Of a stretch of DNA of 64,000 bases, positions 63,397 through 64,000 are shown in pieces. Both the position numbers and the translations under genes were made by a program. Every line of letters starts with the position of its first letter. The stretch's first letter is position 1. The DNA is from Oscillospiraceae bacterium (lineage in GTDB: Bacteria; Bacillota; Clostridia; Oscillospirales; CAG-272), in the NCBI GenBank assembly GCA_015063845.1, contig SVTJ01000003.1, forward strand, positions 1-64,000, given 5' to 3'. The notes below the pieces were generated by a model, which did no database searches, was not told the origin of the DNA, and worked only from the letters and a program-made list of their open reading frames with translations.

Positions 63397-64000
63397 TCAA
63401 ATGTAGTAGGCGGCATTGTCAAGTGCCTCTCCGAGAAGCGCGGGCGCACCGTGCCCCGGATGTATCTTTAAGCTTTTATCAAGCGTGCGAAGCTTCTCAA
63501 GGGAGTTCCTCATTTCTCCCTCGTTGCCACCCCATAGGTCGCATCTGCCTATCGTGTCGGCAAAAAGTGTGTCACCCGTTACCAAAAAGCTTCCGCAATG
63601 ATAACAGACAGAGCCTTTTGAGTGTCCCGGAGTGTGTATGACCGTGACAGTCTCATCGCCAAGTGTTATCACGCTGCCATTATGCAACAGCTGTTCGGCG
63701 GGGAAGTGAACGCAATCTCTGCCAAAGAAAGTGTAATAAGCACTTTTATGCGCGTCGCCAAGCATCTCTGCATCATTCTCATGAATGTACAAGGGAACTG
63801 AAAATGCTTCCCTAAGAGTATCCACCGATACCGTGTGGTCAAAATGACCGTGGGTCAGAAGTATTCCATCAAGGACAGCGTTCTCATTCGAAAGAGATTT
63901 CTTTGTGGCATCCACTGAAACGACAGGGTCAATGACGAGAGCATGCCCATCTGAGATCAAAAGATATGTATTAGCCCCAAAAGAATAAGGGGAAACGGGC
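63397..64000 (-). CDS. MBL-fold metallo-hydrolase (5' partial)
   Basis: The frame runs off the right edge without a start, reading PYSFGANTYLLISDGHALVIDP into the core. It shows the metallo-beta-lactamase motifs: THGHFDHT (H-x-H-x-D-H), HTPGHSKGSVCY, VTGDTLFADTIGR and HPGHGAP. Such glyoxalase II-like enzymes bind two metal ions and cleave thioesters or related bonds; the substrate is unknown. It precedes gltX by 24 bases and may be in the same operon. Confidence 0.9.
   Translation of the reverse strand, partial: PVSPYSFGANTYLLISDGHALVIDPVVSVDATKKSLSNENAVLDGILLTHGHFDHTVSVDTLREAFSVPLYIHENDAEMLGDAHKSAYYTFFGRDCVHFPAEQLLHNGSVITLGDETVTVIHTPGHSKGSVCYHCGSFLVTGDTLFADTIGRCDLWGGNEGEMRNSLEKLRTLDKSLKIHPGHGAPALLGEALDNAAYYI

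Overview
The window looks like chromosomal DNA from an anaerobic clostridial Firmicute, probably host- or gut-associated. Evidence: a SpoVAC protein and a SPOCS-domain (DUF3794) protein point to an endospore lineage; DUF6512, DUF1294, DUF512, DUF6873, QueH and a Ktr-type potassium system are typical of Clostridia; strong AGGAGG-like ribosome binding sites, TTG/GTG starts and near-consensus TTGACA-17-TATAAT promoters are common. Coding DNA is moderate in GC and intergenic DNA is AT-rich. Species cannot be named.

Layout. 1-0.52 kb: the end of a mobile-element-like operon (tail of an unknown gene and a truncated DUF7007-like gene) that breaks into a chromosomal promoter. 0.55-8.7 kb: carbohydrate catabolism (GH35 beta-galactosidase, GH37 trehalase-family enzyme, GH31 glucosidase) interspersed with a DUF6512 membrane protein, tRNA-Pro, an XRE regulator and a zinc-ribbon membrane protein. 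8.8-12.0 kb: Gx transporter, NusG-II protein and ApbE flavin transferase, divergent from a FucO-like iron alcohol dehydrogenase. 12.1-14.4 kb: a small accessory patch with a REP-associated tyrosine transposase carrying two inverted copies of its own palindrome, a GNAT acetyltransferase, and a chimeric ABC/DUF6873 reading frame. 14.5-21.4 kb: housekeeping genes (rpmB, mtaB, upp, an RluA-type pseudouridine synthase, lnt, a hydrolase, a DtxR-like repressor, rpsT). 21.6-25.4 kb: AraC regulator divergent from an EamA transporter and a second GH35 enzyme. 25.5-28.9 kb: a translationally coupled cluster of PlsC, GT8 and a GT8-PlsC fusion, likely making a membrane glycolipid. 29.1-32.7 kb: a giant ABC ATPase-permease. 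33.1-40.6 kb: rpoB-rpoC with their own promoter. 40.7-50.0 kb: eno, ktrA-ktrB-queH-ppa, obg, HAD-der and DUF512, all on the minus strand. 50.2-55.3 kb: SPOCS/LysM protein, tRNA-Thr, rsmA, a PlsC-zinc ribbon protein, a sugar phosphate transferase and a small gene with a LexA-box-like operator. 55.4-64.0 kb: coiled-coil protein, lone spoVAC, and a minus-strand run of MBL hydrolase, gltX, glnS, DUF1294, MutS-like ATPase, Lrp regulator and aminotransferase.

How the genes fit together. The three sugar-hydrolase loci would release galactose and glucose inside the cell (no signal peptides are visible), and the FucO-like enzyme could reduce fucose/rhamnose-derived lactaldehyde. ApbE with the NusG-II and Gx proteins suggests extracytoplasmic flavinylated redox proteins encoded elsewhere. 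No complete mobile element, CRISPR array, rRNA gene or obvious new defence system is present. The most unusual items are the GT8/PlsC cluster, the LexA-box gene, the transposase with embedded palindromes, the chimeric ABC/DUF6873 frame, and the Asn-to-Asp change beside the catalytic Glu of the second GH35 enzyme.
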